A DNA stretch of 64,000 nucleotides from Alkalihalobacillus alcalophilus ATCC 27647 = CGMCC 1.3604. Lineage in GTDB: Bacteria > Bacillota > Bacilli > Bacillales > Bacillaceae_D. A program made the translations under genes and the position numbers. How positions within the stretch are numbered: position 1 is the stretch's first letter; each line of letters starts with the position of its first letter. The notes below the pieces were generated by a model that worked only from the letters and a program-made list of their open reading frames with translations, had not been told where the DNA came from and searched no databases. The stretch spans positions 1 to 64,000 of the forward strand of contig NZ_ALPT02000001.1 in assembly GCF_000292245.2 (NCBI RefSeq), in the 5' to 3' direction. Shown piece by piece: positions 1 to 8,500 of the stretch.

Positions 1-68
1 GATTTTTTATCGCTTATAATAATGTTTGTGTTAATTATTCATAAATGTATTTATATTTTTTTCAAAAT

Positions 69-87
69 TATAATGAGAATGATTACA
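69..87. promoter_or_regulatory. Fur-box-like sequence
   Basis: Fourteen of nineteen bases match the classical Fur/PerR-type box (GATAATGATAATCATTATC). It lies just upstream of the Shine-Dalgarno sequence of the Spo0E-like gene. The match is partial in a very AT-rich stretch, so it may be chance. Confidence 0.25.
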
Positions 88-114
88 CAGAAAAATTAAA
101 TGGAGTGGAAATAA

Positions 115-267
115 ATGATCAAGTTACAAATTGAATCAAAGCGGAATCAAATGTTACGTTTAGCCGAAAAGTACGGATTCACTTCAGATGAAACCGTACG
201 ATGTAGCCAGGAATTAGACGAGCTACTGAACACCCTTCAAATCCCAATTATTAGAAATAAAATTTAA
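115..267 (+). CDS. Spo0E-like aspartyl-phosphate phosphatase
   Basis: This 50-residue protein has the small two-helix layout of the Spo0E family and its signature near residues 31-39 (SQELDELLN). Family members dephosphorylate the response regulator Spo0A~P in the cytoplasm and so delay entry into sporulation. The start at 115 is supported by a GGAGTGG Shine-Dalgarno sequence six bases upstream. It appears to be monocistronic: a nine-base-pair AT-rich hairpin follows at 269-290, then the lysine leader of dapA. The family is short and degenerate, so the exact paralogue (Spo0E, YisI, YnzD) cannot be assigned; the family call is fairly safe. Confidence 0.8.
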   Translation: MIKLQIESKRNQMLRLAEKYGFTSDETVRCSQELDELLNTLQIPIIRNKI

Positions 268-268
268 T

Positions 269-290
269 TTTTATGATTTGTATCATAAAA
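269..290. repeat. Nine-base-pair AT-rich palindrome after the Spo0E-like gene
   Basis: TTTTATGAT and ATCATAAAA form a perfect stem around a four-base loop two bases after the stop codon. No clear T-run follows, so it may be a weak terminator or an RNA-stabilising hairpin. Confidence 0.4.
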
Positions 291-373
291 GTGAAATGAA
301 ATCATTGCAATGAGTAAAATCTTTTGATAAGGTAGAGTCACTATAGTGAATAATCTTTACTTCATCAGTTGAA

Positions 374-623
374 GTGAGGCTAGAGGAGCAAACTCCATCA
401 GTAAGTATGTGTAGAAGGTTGAGCTTTGATGAAGCATACTAAAAGGGGATTTTGCCGAAGCTAAATAAGAAGCTCATCTTTTATTTAGCTGGGACTGTAT
501 TTAATAAATGCAGGACTGTCATATAGCATGGAGCTATATGGAGGGCTATCTCACGCATTGGAATGATTGTGTACGCACAGTTTTGCCATGCAGCAATGAG
601 GATCCTTCATTGTTGTTTTTTTT
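374..623 (+). promoter_or_regulatory. Lysine riboswitch (L box) with terminator, upstream of dapA
   Basis: The leader carries L-box core elements in order: GAGGCTAGAGGAGC at 376-389, AGTATG after it, AAAGGGGA and GCCGAAG near 440-460, a hairpin closed by AGCTAAATAA and TTATTTAGCT, AATAAATGCAGGACTGTC near 500, a hairpin ATATAGC/GCTATAT, and GGAGGGCTATCTC at 540-552. P1 can form between GTGAG (374-378) and CTCAC (550-554). The expression platform is a terminator stem at 591-615 followed by eight T at 616-623; GCATTG at 555-560 can pair with the terminator's 5' arm as an antiterminator. Known L boxes terminate transcription of lysine-pathway genes when lysine binds, which fits dapA directly downstream. 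Aptamer borders are by eye. Confidence 0.88.
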
Positions 624-689
624 GTGTTCAATCGGAGATAATAGATATAGCCCATTTTATTGATAATAATGGAATTGAGGGTGAGTAAA

Positions 690-1577
690 ATGAATTTAGG
701 ACGAGTTATTACCGCAATGGTAACCCCGTTTAATGAAGAAAACAAAGTAGATGTAAATAAAACAAAAGATTTAATTGAGCATTTAATTAGTAATGGTACA
801 GATGCCATTGTTGTAGCTGGAACAACCGGTGAATCTCCAACATTAACACATCAGGAGAAATTACATTTATTTGAAACAGTCGTTCAAGCTGTTAATGGCC
901 GTATTCCTGTTATCGCCGGAACTGGTTCTAATTCAACCGCAGCATCTGTTGAACTAACCTTGCAAGCCGAACAATTAGGTGTCGATGCGATTATGCTTGT
1001 TGCCCCATATTATAATAAACCTTCTCAAGAAGGACTTTATCAACATTTTAAAACGATTGCCGAAGCAACAGATTTGCCAATCATGTTATATAATATCCCA
1101 GGGCGTAGCAGTGTCAATATTAGCGTAGAAACGACACTTCGTTTAGCAAAACTACCTAATATCATTGCAACCAAAGAAGCAAGTGGTGATTTAGACGCCA
1201 TGACAACCATTATTGCAGGTGCACCAGATGGTTTTGCCTTATACAGTGGTGACGATAGTTTAACTTTACCTGTATTAGCGATTGGTGGTACAGGTGTTGT
1301 ATCCGTTGCCTCTCATATTATTGGCAATGAAATGCAACAAATGATTCAAAATTTCTTTGCTGGTCAAGTACAAGCCTCAGCAATCCAGCATAGAGAACTG
1401 TTACCTATCATGAAAGCCCTATTTGCTGCACCAAATCCAACACCAGTTAAAGCGGCACTTAATATGAACGGTGTCCAAGTTGGCTCTGTTAGACTGCCAC
1501 TTGTGCCATTAACAGAAACCGAGGTCAATGAACTAAAAGTTCAGCTCAGCCCTTCGTTAAGCTTTTTTGTTAGTTAA
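690..1577 (+). CDS. dapA: 4-hydroxy-tetrahydrodipicolinate synthase
   Basis: DapA condenses pyruvate and aspartate-4-semialdehyde to HTPA, the first committed step of the diaminopimelate/lysine branch in the cytoplasm. The 295-residue protein is a full-length class I aldolase-type TIM barrel: TTGES near residues 45-49, Tyr134 in YNIPGR, and the Schiff-base Lys162 in TKEASGD. I chose the ATG at 690 rather than an upstream in-frame codon because GAGGGTGAG precedes it at the right distance and the N-terminus then matches DapA proteins. The gene stands alone behind a lysine riboswitch, not in an asd-dapG-dapA operon, so it may be a second, lysine-controlled copy. The C-terminal tail (after residue 285) diverges from Bacillus subtilis DapA. 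Confidence 0.95.
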   Translation: MNLGRVITAMVTPFNEENKVDVNKTKDLIEHLISNGTDAIVVAGTTGESPTLTHQEKLHLFETVVQAVNGRIPVIAGTGSNSTAASVELTLQAEQLGVDAIMLVAPYYNKPSQEGLYQHFKTIAEATDLPIMLYNIPGRSSVNISVETTLRLAKLPNIIATKEASGDLDAMTTIIAGAPDGFALYSGDDSLTLPVLAIGGTGVVSVASHIIGNEMQQMIQNFFAGQVQASAIQHRELLPIMKALFAAPNPTPVKAALNMNGVQVGSVRLPLVPLTETEVNELKVQLSPSLSFFVS

Positions 1578-1621
1578 TAATAAAAAAAGAAAATCTTTCA
1601 ATTATCTCCAAATTAAAAAAC

Positions 1622-1678
1622 GGGGCTGACCAAGAAGTCATGAAAATGACCTTTGAAGGTCCAGCCCCTTTTCAATGT
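1622..1678 (+). terminator. Rho-independent terminator of dapA
   Basis: GGGGCTGACC and GGTCCAGCCCC form a GC-rich stem (with an inner TCAT/ATGA pairing) followed by TTTT. It lies 45 bases after the dapA stop codon. Confidence 0.75.
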
Positions 1679-1761
1679 ATATAAAGCGAACGGTAAACAA
1701 CACCCCATGCCCACCTAGCTGACTTCATTCAAAAATGAATACTATCTATCCCTAATAAGAA

Positions 1762-1809
1762 AAAAGAGCTGTACTTCTAAAGTCAACAATTGAACTTTAG
1801 AAGTACAGC
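1762..1809 (-). terminator. Terminator of the kapB transcription unit
   Basis: A perfect 16-base-pair inverted repeat (1768-1783 with 1794-1809) is followed on the minus strand by a run of T. It closes the kapB unit, convergent with dapA. Confidence 0.8.
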
Positions 1810-1838
1810 CCCTATCCATTAATCATTTTAACAATACC

Positions 1839-2216
1839 TTATTCAAAACGATATTCCTTTTTTAAATCATTTAATTTTTCCAAGCTTTTTAAATTAAAAT
1901 CTGTCTCTTCACTCTTAAGCTTTTCATGTAATTGATTCCATGCAATACTTAGTGATTCTTTATACTCTAAAACCTCTCCTTGATAGCTTTTTAAAGAAGA
2001 AAGTGGCATCCAAGCTTTCTCAAATTGAGCTAACGCCTTTCTTTCATGAAAGAATACACCTTCTGTTTGCTTTGGGTGATGCAAATCCCCTTGTTGTGGA
2101 TGTTTTTTGACAGCAACCACTTTTACAAGTGCTTTATTTTCGGCCTCTTTCACCTGCAAACATTCCCCTATATAAACGCCTGTTTTATATACAGCCTGCA
2201 CAATCTGCGCTTCCAC
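1839..2216 (-). CDS. kapB: KapB, kinase-associated protein B
   Basis: The protein matches the KapB family, whose Bacillus subtilis member supports KinB-dependent phosphate flow into the sporulation phosphorelay. Recognisable are YKTGVYIGE near the N-terminus, the central VKKHPQQGDLHHPKQ block and FFHERKAL. The open frame reaches an ATG at 2234, but the sequence after that ATG (GGAGAGGTGGG) is itself a Shine-Dalgarno sequence placed six bases before a GTG at 2216, so 2216 is the likely start, giving 125 residues. No signal peptide or lipobox is visible despite the family name. It is followed by its own terminator and preceded by an 83-residue membrane gene 52 bases away, probably one transcript. 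Confidence 0.85.
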   Translation of the reverse strand: MEAQIVQAVYKTGVYIGECLQVKEAENKALVKVVAVKKHPQQGDLHHPKQTEGVFFHERKALAQFEKAWMPLSSLKSYQGEVLEYKESLSIAWNQLHEKLKSEETDFNLKSLEKLNDLKKEYRFE

Positions 2217-2268
2217 GATATCCCACCTCTCCATTTATGAAGTCCAAAAGCATCTGTACATCAGAAAT

Positions 2269-2520
2269 TTATAAACCGGGAACTAATAAAGTAAATAAAT
2301 TCCACATAAATTCAGAAATAGGCACTAAATTCTCCTCAGCATAGCCCTTTAAGCTTTCTGACCCACTAAAAAAATCAATGATAATAAAAGTGAAAGTCAC
2401 CAACACAACAAAAATCGTTGAAGCTAATATGACTGCTAGCAGTGCGATATAGGCCATTACTACTCGAAATACCCACCTTAACCAAGTAGGAATTTCCTTA
2501 ATCTTTTTTAATATTTCCAC
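2269..2520 (-). CDS. Small membrane protein of unknown function
   Basis: I do not recognise this 83-residue protein. It has an amphipathic start (residues 1-16), then a strongly hydrophobic stretch from about residue 17 to 49 that can make one long or two tightly packed transmembrane helices, and a short polar tail. The start is a GTG preceded by AAGGAGGAG at good spacing. It sits between kapB and a second small anchored protein in the same direction, so it may belong to a kapB operon, but no functional link can be read from the sequence. Confidence 0.6.
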   Translation of the reverse strand: MEILKKIKEIPTWLRWVFRVVMAYIALLAVILASTIFVVLVTFTFIIIDFFSGSESLKGYAEENLVPISEFMWNLFTLLVPGL

Positions 2521-2628
2521 TTAGGCTCCTCCTTACGTTCAAAACTCACTATGTTTCTATCGTACCAAAAAAGCCCTAAATAATGTGAAAAAATAAATGA
2601 AGATCAAGTGAATATTCGAGTAAATACA

Positions 2629-2970
2629 CTATTTAGATAAGCCAACTTTTTTCAAAATCCCATCGATCGGTACACCATCAGGAGTCGATATATCACTAAA
2701 GTCAAACATTCTTAAGTCCACTTTGCCATTACTCGATACACTAATTGGTTGCTCATCCTCTTCTTGTTTAGATGATTCGACAACATTTATTTCTACTTCT
2801 GACGGCTCTTCTTCTCTATCATCTAATTGAGCAACTTCCAACGTTGTTTCTTCATCGATTGGAAGTGTGTTTGTTTGCTCGTGATTGCTAAATTGTATAA
2901 ATGCTATAGTCCAAACCGCAATAAAAATGAAGCAAGTCACACTAATGAACCATATTTGACGTTTTTTCAC
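2629..2970 (-). CDS. Small anchored extracytoplasmic protein, unknown function
   Basis: This 113-residue protein begins with two lysines and a hydrophobic segment (about residues 6-26), which is a signal anchor with the rest outside the membrane. The middle (residues 30-75) is rich in Glu, Asp, Ser and Gln and is probably disordered; the last 35 residues look more folded and end in GILKKVGLSK. The start is GTG with a GGGGG ribosome-binding sequence eight bases upstream. I do not recognise a family. Confidence 0.6.
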   Translation of the reverse strand: MKKRQIWFISVTCFIFIAVWTIAFIQFSNHEQTNTLPIDEETTLEVAQLDDREEEPSEVEINVVESSKQEEDEQPISVSSNGKVDLRMFDFSDISTPDGVPIDGILKKVGLSK

Positions 2971-3111
2971 AGGTTGAACCCCCTTTTCATGACCACTTAT
3001 ATAGGTCTATACTACCACAAACTGCAAATGTAGTCAGTAAGTCTTATTAACTAAAAACAGACTTTAACTAGTCAAATAGAAGGGTTTTAATCAAAAAAGA
3101 AGTACATATGC

Positions 3112-3158
3112 AAAAAAACCACAACAAAGGTCGTATGGACCTAATTGCTGCAGTTTTT
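3112..3158 (-). terminator. Terminator of ypjP
   Basis: An imperfect stem (AGGTC/GACCT core with extended CAACAA/TTGCTG pairing) is flanked by seven A on the left and seven T on the right, so it can end transcription on either strand. It directly follows the ypjP stop codon. Confidence 0.65.
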
Positions 3159-3163
3159 TTAAA

Positions 3164-3799
3164 TTAAGCCATCCATTTTGGCGGCATATTTTTCCCCCAG
3201 TATACATCCCCTAAATTATGATGACCTTCATGACCATCTAAGAATGTATGATAATGAAAATTAAACCAATGCCCTTTTTTCGGTGGTTGATCTCTTCGAA
3301 CGTGAAAACGAAATATATCTTCTCCACTCTCTTCATTATATAAGTGAAAAATCTTTTCACCTGAACCATTCGTTGGTTTGGATGATAATTTTACTTGTTT
3401 CCACTCATTTTCCGTTAATTGATTAGTTGTCTCTGCAACGACTTCTGACAGCTTTGGTAAAATCTCGTCTTGAAACGGTTTTTCGATCTGTTTGGATATC
3501 GTTTCACCAAATTTGAGCATGCTCATATCATAAGCAAATTGCAAAAGGTAATTTGTATAAACTTCAGCAGATGACACATCTCGATGTATGTATTTATCCG
3601 TACTTGAAGGAAGAACGGCATGGAACAAAGCATATTCACTTTCATCTACTTTATAAATATTAGGTTTTTCATACACTGATTTTGACAAACGTAATGGCTC
3701 TTCTGCATAAACCTCTCGATAATCGGTTCCAGTCGTAACAAGACCAATCGATAGAAGCGCTGTAGAGACTAATAAGCCACGTTTTATCCAAGAAAACAT
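3164..3799 (-). CDS. ypjP: YpjP family exported protein
   Basis: The C-terminal half carries the conserved YpjP block: RFHVRRDQPP, FNFHYH, a histidine pair in GHHNLG, and DVYWGKNMPPKWM at the end. The function of this family is not established. Residues 1-33 form a signal peptide (FSWIKRG, hydrophobic core, cleavage possible after VYAEE-proximal Ala), so the protein is probably secreted or surface-attached. An upstream TTG extends the frame by seven residues, but GAGGGGG eight bases before the ATG at 3799 supports that ATG (211 residues). In Bacillus subtilis ypjP lies near thyB and dfrA, so this location differs. Confidence 0.82.
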   Translation of the reverse strand: MFSWIKRGLLVSTALLSIGLVTTGTDYREVYAEEPLRLSKSVYEKPNIYKVDESEYALFHAVLPSSTDKYIHRDVSSAEVYTNYLLQFAYDMSMLKFGETISKQIEKPFQDEILPKLSEVVAETTNQLTENEWKQVKLSSKPTNGSGEKIFHLYNEESGEDIFRFHVRRDQPPKKGHWFNFHYHTFLDGHEGHHNLGDVYWGKNMPPKWMA

Positions 3800-3914
3800 A
3801 AAAAAACGCCCCCTCACCAATTAATAGATAATTCTATCATCTCATAATATTGGTGAAAAGGCTATGACTTTTTATTATATAATACATGTTAAAAATAGAA
3901 AATCCCTATATATT

Positions 3915-5402
3915 TTAAGGTAAATTTGAAGCTCCCATTAAATAACGATCACATTCTCTTGCGGCTTCTCGGCCTTCGTGAATAGCCCACACAACTAAAC
4001 TTTGACCACGACGATTATCTCCAGCTGCATAAACTCCTTCAACACTTGTTACATATTGACCGTATTCTGCTTTAATATTAGAGCGCTTATCCGTTTCTAA
4101 CTTCAATTGTTGAATAATCTTTTCTTCAGGGCCAGTAAACCCAACTGCTAATAATACTAAATCAGCTGGCCAAACTTTTTCTGAACCTGCAATAGGATGA
4201 CGAGTCTTTTGTCCATTTTCATCAATTTTAGTTTCAACAGAAATGGTATGAAGCTCTTTTAAATTTCCATTTTCATCCCCAACAAATTTAGTTGTCATTA
4301 ATTGATAGGCCCGCGGATCATTACCATAAACAGCCTTTGCTTCTTTATGGCCATCATCTACCGTATGAACAATTGGGAACATCGGCCATGGATTATTAGC
4401 TGGTCGCTCCTCTAATTTGGTTTTATTAATATCAAATTGAGTGATCGACTTCGCCCCGTGACGGACTGATGTTGTAATGCAGTCTGTTCCAGTATCCCCA
4501 CCACCAATAACAATAACGTGTTTATCTTTCGCATCGATATAGTCTTGATCTTGAAAATTTGAATTTAATAAACTTTTCGTATTTGCCGTTAAGAAATCCA
4601 TAGCAAAGTGAATACCATTTAATTCACGGCCTTCCACTTCTACATCACGAGGTTTAGTAGCACCGGTACATAATATAACAGCATCAAATTCCTTATCTAA
4701 CTCAGCTGTTGTAATATCTTTCCCTACCTCCATGTTAGCTTTAAATAGAATCCCTTCTTCCTCTAAAAGCTTTACACGACGTTCAACGATATGGTTCGCT
4801 AACTTCACATCTGGAATTCCATATGTTAATAGGCCACCAATACGATCCTCACGTTCAAAAACCGTAACTAAATGACCGGCTTTGTTTAATTGTGCTGCCG
4901 CTGCTAGTCCAGCTGGGCCAGAACCTACAACAGCTACTTTTTTCCCGGTTCTTGTTTTAGGTGGCTGGGGCGTAATCCAGCCTTCCTGGAAACCTCTTTC
5001 GACAATGTGGTACTCAATGCTTTTAATGGATACAGCGTCATCACTAATCGCTAATGTACAGGAACCTTCACATGGAGCTGGACAAACCCTTCCTGTAAAT
5101 TCCGGAAAATTATTTGTTTTGTGGAGGCGGTCAAGTGCTTCACGCCATTTCCCGCGATAAACGAGATCGTTCCATTCTGGAATGAGATTGTAAACAGGAC
5201 AACCGATTTCTCCTGAACCAGCCATTGTTGTACCCGTTTGACAAAAAGGGACGCCACAGTCCATACACCTTGAACCTTGCTTCCTTAAAGAAGCTTCCGG
5301 CATAATGATTTGAAACTCCTGCCAATTTTTTGTTCTTTCAAATGGATCCCGCTTCGTTGGGTTCTCTCTTTTATATTCTAAAAATCCTGTTGGTTTCCCC
5401 AT
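3915..5402 (-). CDS. gltB: Glutamate synthase (NADPH) small subunit
   Basis: This is the beta subunit (gltB in Bacillus naming, gltD in Escherichia coli naming). It passes electrons from NADPH through FAD and two 4Fe-4S clusters to the large subunit, which makes glutamate from glutamine and 2-oxoglutarate. Seen in the 495 residues: N-terminal cluster cysteines (CMDCGVPFC and CPVYNL; CPAPCEGSC), the FAD-binding VVGSGPAGLAAAAQL near residue 152, the NADPH-binding VIGGGDTGTDC near residue 298, and the second FAD motif with YAAGD near residue 460. Length is normal. The start has GGAGTGAA directly upstream. It follows gltA by 186 bases that contain a palindromic repeat. Confidence 0.96.
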   Translation of the reverse strand: MGKPTGFLEYKRENPTKRDPFERTKNWQEFQIIMPEASLRKQGSRCMDCGVPFCQTGTTMAGSGEIGCPVYNLIPEWNDLVYRGKWREALDRLHKTNNFPEFTGRVCPAPCEGSCTLAISDDAVSIKSIEYHIVERGFQEGWITPQPPKTRTGKKVAVVGSGPAGLAAAAQLNKAGHLVTVFEREDRIGGLLTYGIPDVKLANHIVERRVKLLEEEGILFKANMEVGKDITTAELDKEFDAVILCTGATKPRDVEVEGRELNGIHFAMDFLTANTKSLLNSNFQDQDYIDAKDKHVIVIGGGDTGTDCITTSVRHGAKSITQFDINKTKLEERPANNPWPMFPIVHTVDDGHKEAKAVYGNDPRAYQLMTTKFVGDENGNLKELHTISVETKIDENGQKTRHPIAGSEKVWPADLVLLAVGFTGPEEKIIQQLKLETDKRSNIKAEYGQYVTSVEGVYAAGDNRRGQSLVVWAIHEGREAARECDRYLMGASNLP

Positions 5403-5450
5403 TCATTTCACTCCAAACTGCATTCTATTGTTCTGAATTCATATGGAGAG

Positions 5451-5583
5451 GAGGCTGAGACAAAAGAGTTTAACGAACAAAAAATCCGAACTTAATATTC
5501 GTTGCTCCCTTAGAGAGGTAGACTCACTAAAGGAGTGTCTAGTTCGTATCTTTGCTTAAACACTTTCGTTTTGTCCCAGTCCC
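5451..5583. repeat. Palindromic intergenic repeat between the glutamate synthase genes
   Basis: The outer arms GAGGCTGAGACAAAA and TTTTGTCCCAGTCCC pair at 12 of 15 positions, and an inner hairpin forms between TAGAC and GTCTA near 5519-5542. The whole 133-base stretch looks like a small foldable repetitive element inserted between gltA and gltB. In the transcript it could act as a processing or partial termination site that lowers the small subunit relative to the large one; that is inference. Confidence 0.5.
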
Positions 5584-5588
5584 TTCTA

Positions 5589-8500
5589 TTATTTTCCACT
5601 AACTCGCGATTTATCGTTTTTATTTTCATCAAACGCAGCCATCACTGCATCAACATCCGCTAACCCCTCTTGTTTAACACGCTCAATCGCTTCAAGCATT
5701 CGTTTATAATCTTTTGGAATGACTTTAACGAACTTCTTAATTTCATTTTGCCAATTTCCGAGAATGCTCTTCGCTACTTGACTATTTGTATATGACTGAT
5801 GTTTTTCGAGCATCGATTTTAATAACGATAAATCGATATCCGTTAATACTTCTTCAAGTAAGACCATTTCTTTGTTGCATTTATTAGCAAAATCACCATG
5901 CGGATTATATACAAAGGCAATCCCGCCTGACATACCAGCAGCGAAGTTTTTACCTACCGTTCCTAAGTTTACAACGACTCCACCTGTCATGTATTCAAGG
6001 CCATGATCTCCTACCCCTTCAACAACAACAGATGCACCTGAATTCCTGACCGCAAAACGTTCGCCTGCATTTCCATTAATATACGCTTCTCCACTAGTTG
6101 CCCCGTAAAAAGTCGTATTACCAATCAAAATGTTTTCTTCCGCTTTAAAGGTAGAATTCTTCGGTGGATAGATGATTAATTTACCACCAGATAATCCTTT
6201 TCCTGTATAGTCATTGGCATCACCTTCTAAAGTGATCGTCATTCCTGTTGGTAGAAAAGCTGCCAAACTTTGACCGGCAGACCCGTGCAATTGAATATTA
6301 ATCGTATCCTCTGGTAAACCTTTTAAACCATAACGTTTACTGATTTCACTTCCTACAATTGTTCCAACTACACGATCAATGTTTTTCACTTCTGATTCAA
6401 TAAAGACTTTTTCACCATGTTCAATGGCTGCTTTACTTACTGGCAATAGTTTGCGGTGATCAAGTGAAATTTCAAGTTGATGGTCTTGCTCAACCGTTTT
6501 ATAGTTTTTCGCTTGTGAATTTACTTCTGGTTTATAAAGCAAATTCGATAAATCAATTGTTTTTGCTTTATCATTTTCAATGTTGGGATTCACTTCCAAG
6601 ACGTCCGTACGACCGATCATCTCATCAAATTTACGGAACCCTAACTCAGCCATAATTTCACGAATTTCCTCCGCTATAAAACTCATAAAATTAACTACAT
6701 GCTCAGGCGATCCCATATATTTTTTTCTTAACTCAGGATTTTGTGTTGCAATTCCGACTGGACATGTATCTAAATGACAGACACGCATCACAATACAACC
6801 TAAAACGACTAAAGGAGCTGTAGAGAACGCATATTCTTCAGCACCTAATAAGGCAGCTGTGACAACATCTTTTCCTGTCATTAACTTCCCATCAGTTTCT
6901 AAAGTGACACGACTCCGTAAATTATTTAATAGGAGTGTTTGATGTGTTTCTGCTAACCCAATTTCCCAAGGTAAACCTGTATGCTTAATACTTGTTCTGG
7001 CAGCAGCCCCTGTTCCACCATCATATCCACTAATAATAATGCCATCGGCCCTACCTTTAGCAACACCAGCAGCAATCGTGCCTACACCTGTACCAGCAAC
7101 TAATTTAACACTAACTTTTGCTGCAGGATTTGCGTTTTTTAAGTCGTGAATTAATTCCGCTAAATCTTCAATTGAATAAATATCATGATGTGGTGGTGGT
7201 GAGATAAGACCAACCCCAGGTGTTGAACCACGAACTTCAGCCACCCATGGATACACTTTGTTACCAGGTAATTGTCCACCTTCTCCAGGTTTTGCCCCTT
7301 GTGCCACTTTGATTTGAATTTCATCAGCATTGACTAAATAATGACTTGTCACACCAAAACGACCTGATGCTACTTGCTTAATCGAACTTCTTCTCAAATC
7401 ACCATTTTCGTCCGGAGTAAAACGCTCTGGATGTTCCCCACCTTCACCTGTATTGCTTTTCCCTCCGATTCGGTTCATCGCAATCGCTAATGTTTCATGT
7501 GCTTCTTGAGAAATCGAACCAAAGGACATTGCTCCCGTTCTAAAACGTTTAAAAATTTCAGAAGCAGGTTCAACCTCTTTTAATGGAACAGAAGGTCGGT
7601 CACCCTTAAACTTTAACAAGCCCCTTAAAGAAGTTTGCTGTTTCGTTTGTTCATTAATGGCGGTTGAATACTTTTTAAATAGCTTAAAATTATTAGAACG
7701 ACAGGCATTTTGAAGCATATGAATCGTGTGAGGATTGTATTGATGCGGATCACCATCACGTCTCCACTGCAAATCATCACCTGCATCAAGTGTTTTATCG
7801 ACACCTTCTTGATTTGAATAAGCCCTAGCATGACGCTTTAAAACTTCTTGTTCAATAACAGCTAGACCAATTCCACCAATCCTAGTCGTTGTCCAAGTGA
7901 AATATTTGTTAATGACCTCATCTGATACACCAACGGCTTCAAAAATTTGCGCTCCTCGATAACTTTGAATCGTGGAAATGCCCATTTTTGATAGGACTTT
8001 CATAATCCCTTTTGTTGCTGCTTTTACATAACGGTTAACAGATTCGACATAGGAATAATCTTCAATTAAACCATCTTGAATTAACCCATCAACAGAATCA
8101 AAAACTAAGTAAGGGTTAATTGCTTCCGCACCATACCCTAATAAAACCGCGTGATGGTGAACTTCCCTTGGTTCCCCAGATTCTAATAAGATACTTACTT
8201 TTGTTCTTGTCCCTTTTCGAATTAAATGATGATGTAACCCACTAACAGCTAACAAGGAAGGAATGGCCGCAAAATTCTGATTCATTCCTCTATCACTTAA
8301 TACAATGAGTGAATAACCTGCTTCAATCGCACGATCCGCCTGCTCAAACAGTTGTTCCAATGAAGCTTCTAGACTTCCTTCATTCCCCACTTTAAACAAA
8401 ATCGATAACGTCGTAGCTTTAAACCCAACCATTTTATTATGGCGAAGTTTGGCTAATTCTTCGTTATTAATAATCGGATATGGTAAATGAATATGTCTAC

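Noticed and set aside
305..333. TTGCAA...TAAGGT as promoter of the lysine leader
   Set aside because: The -10 half matches only three of six positions; the true promoter could not be identified.
551..808. 85-residue minus-strand open frame over the dapA leader
   Set aside because: It runs antisense across the riboswitch terminator and the dapA start and has no ribosome-binding sequence.
4882..5160. 92-residue plus-strand frame inside gltB
   Set aside because: Antisense to the conserved cluster and FAD motifs of a full-length glutamate synthase subunit.
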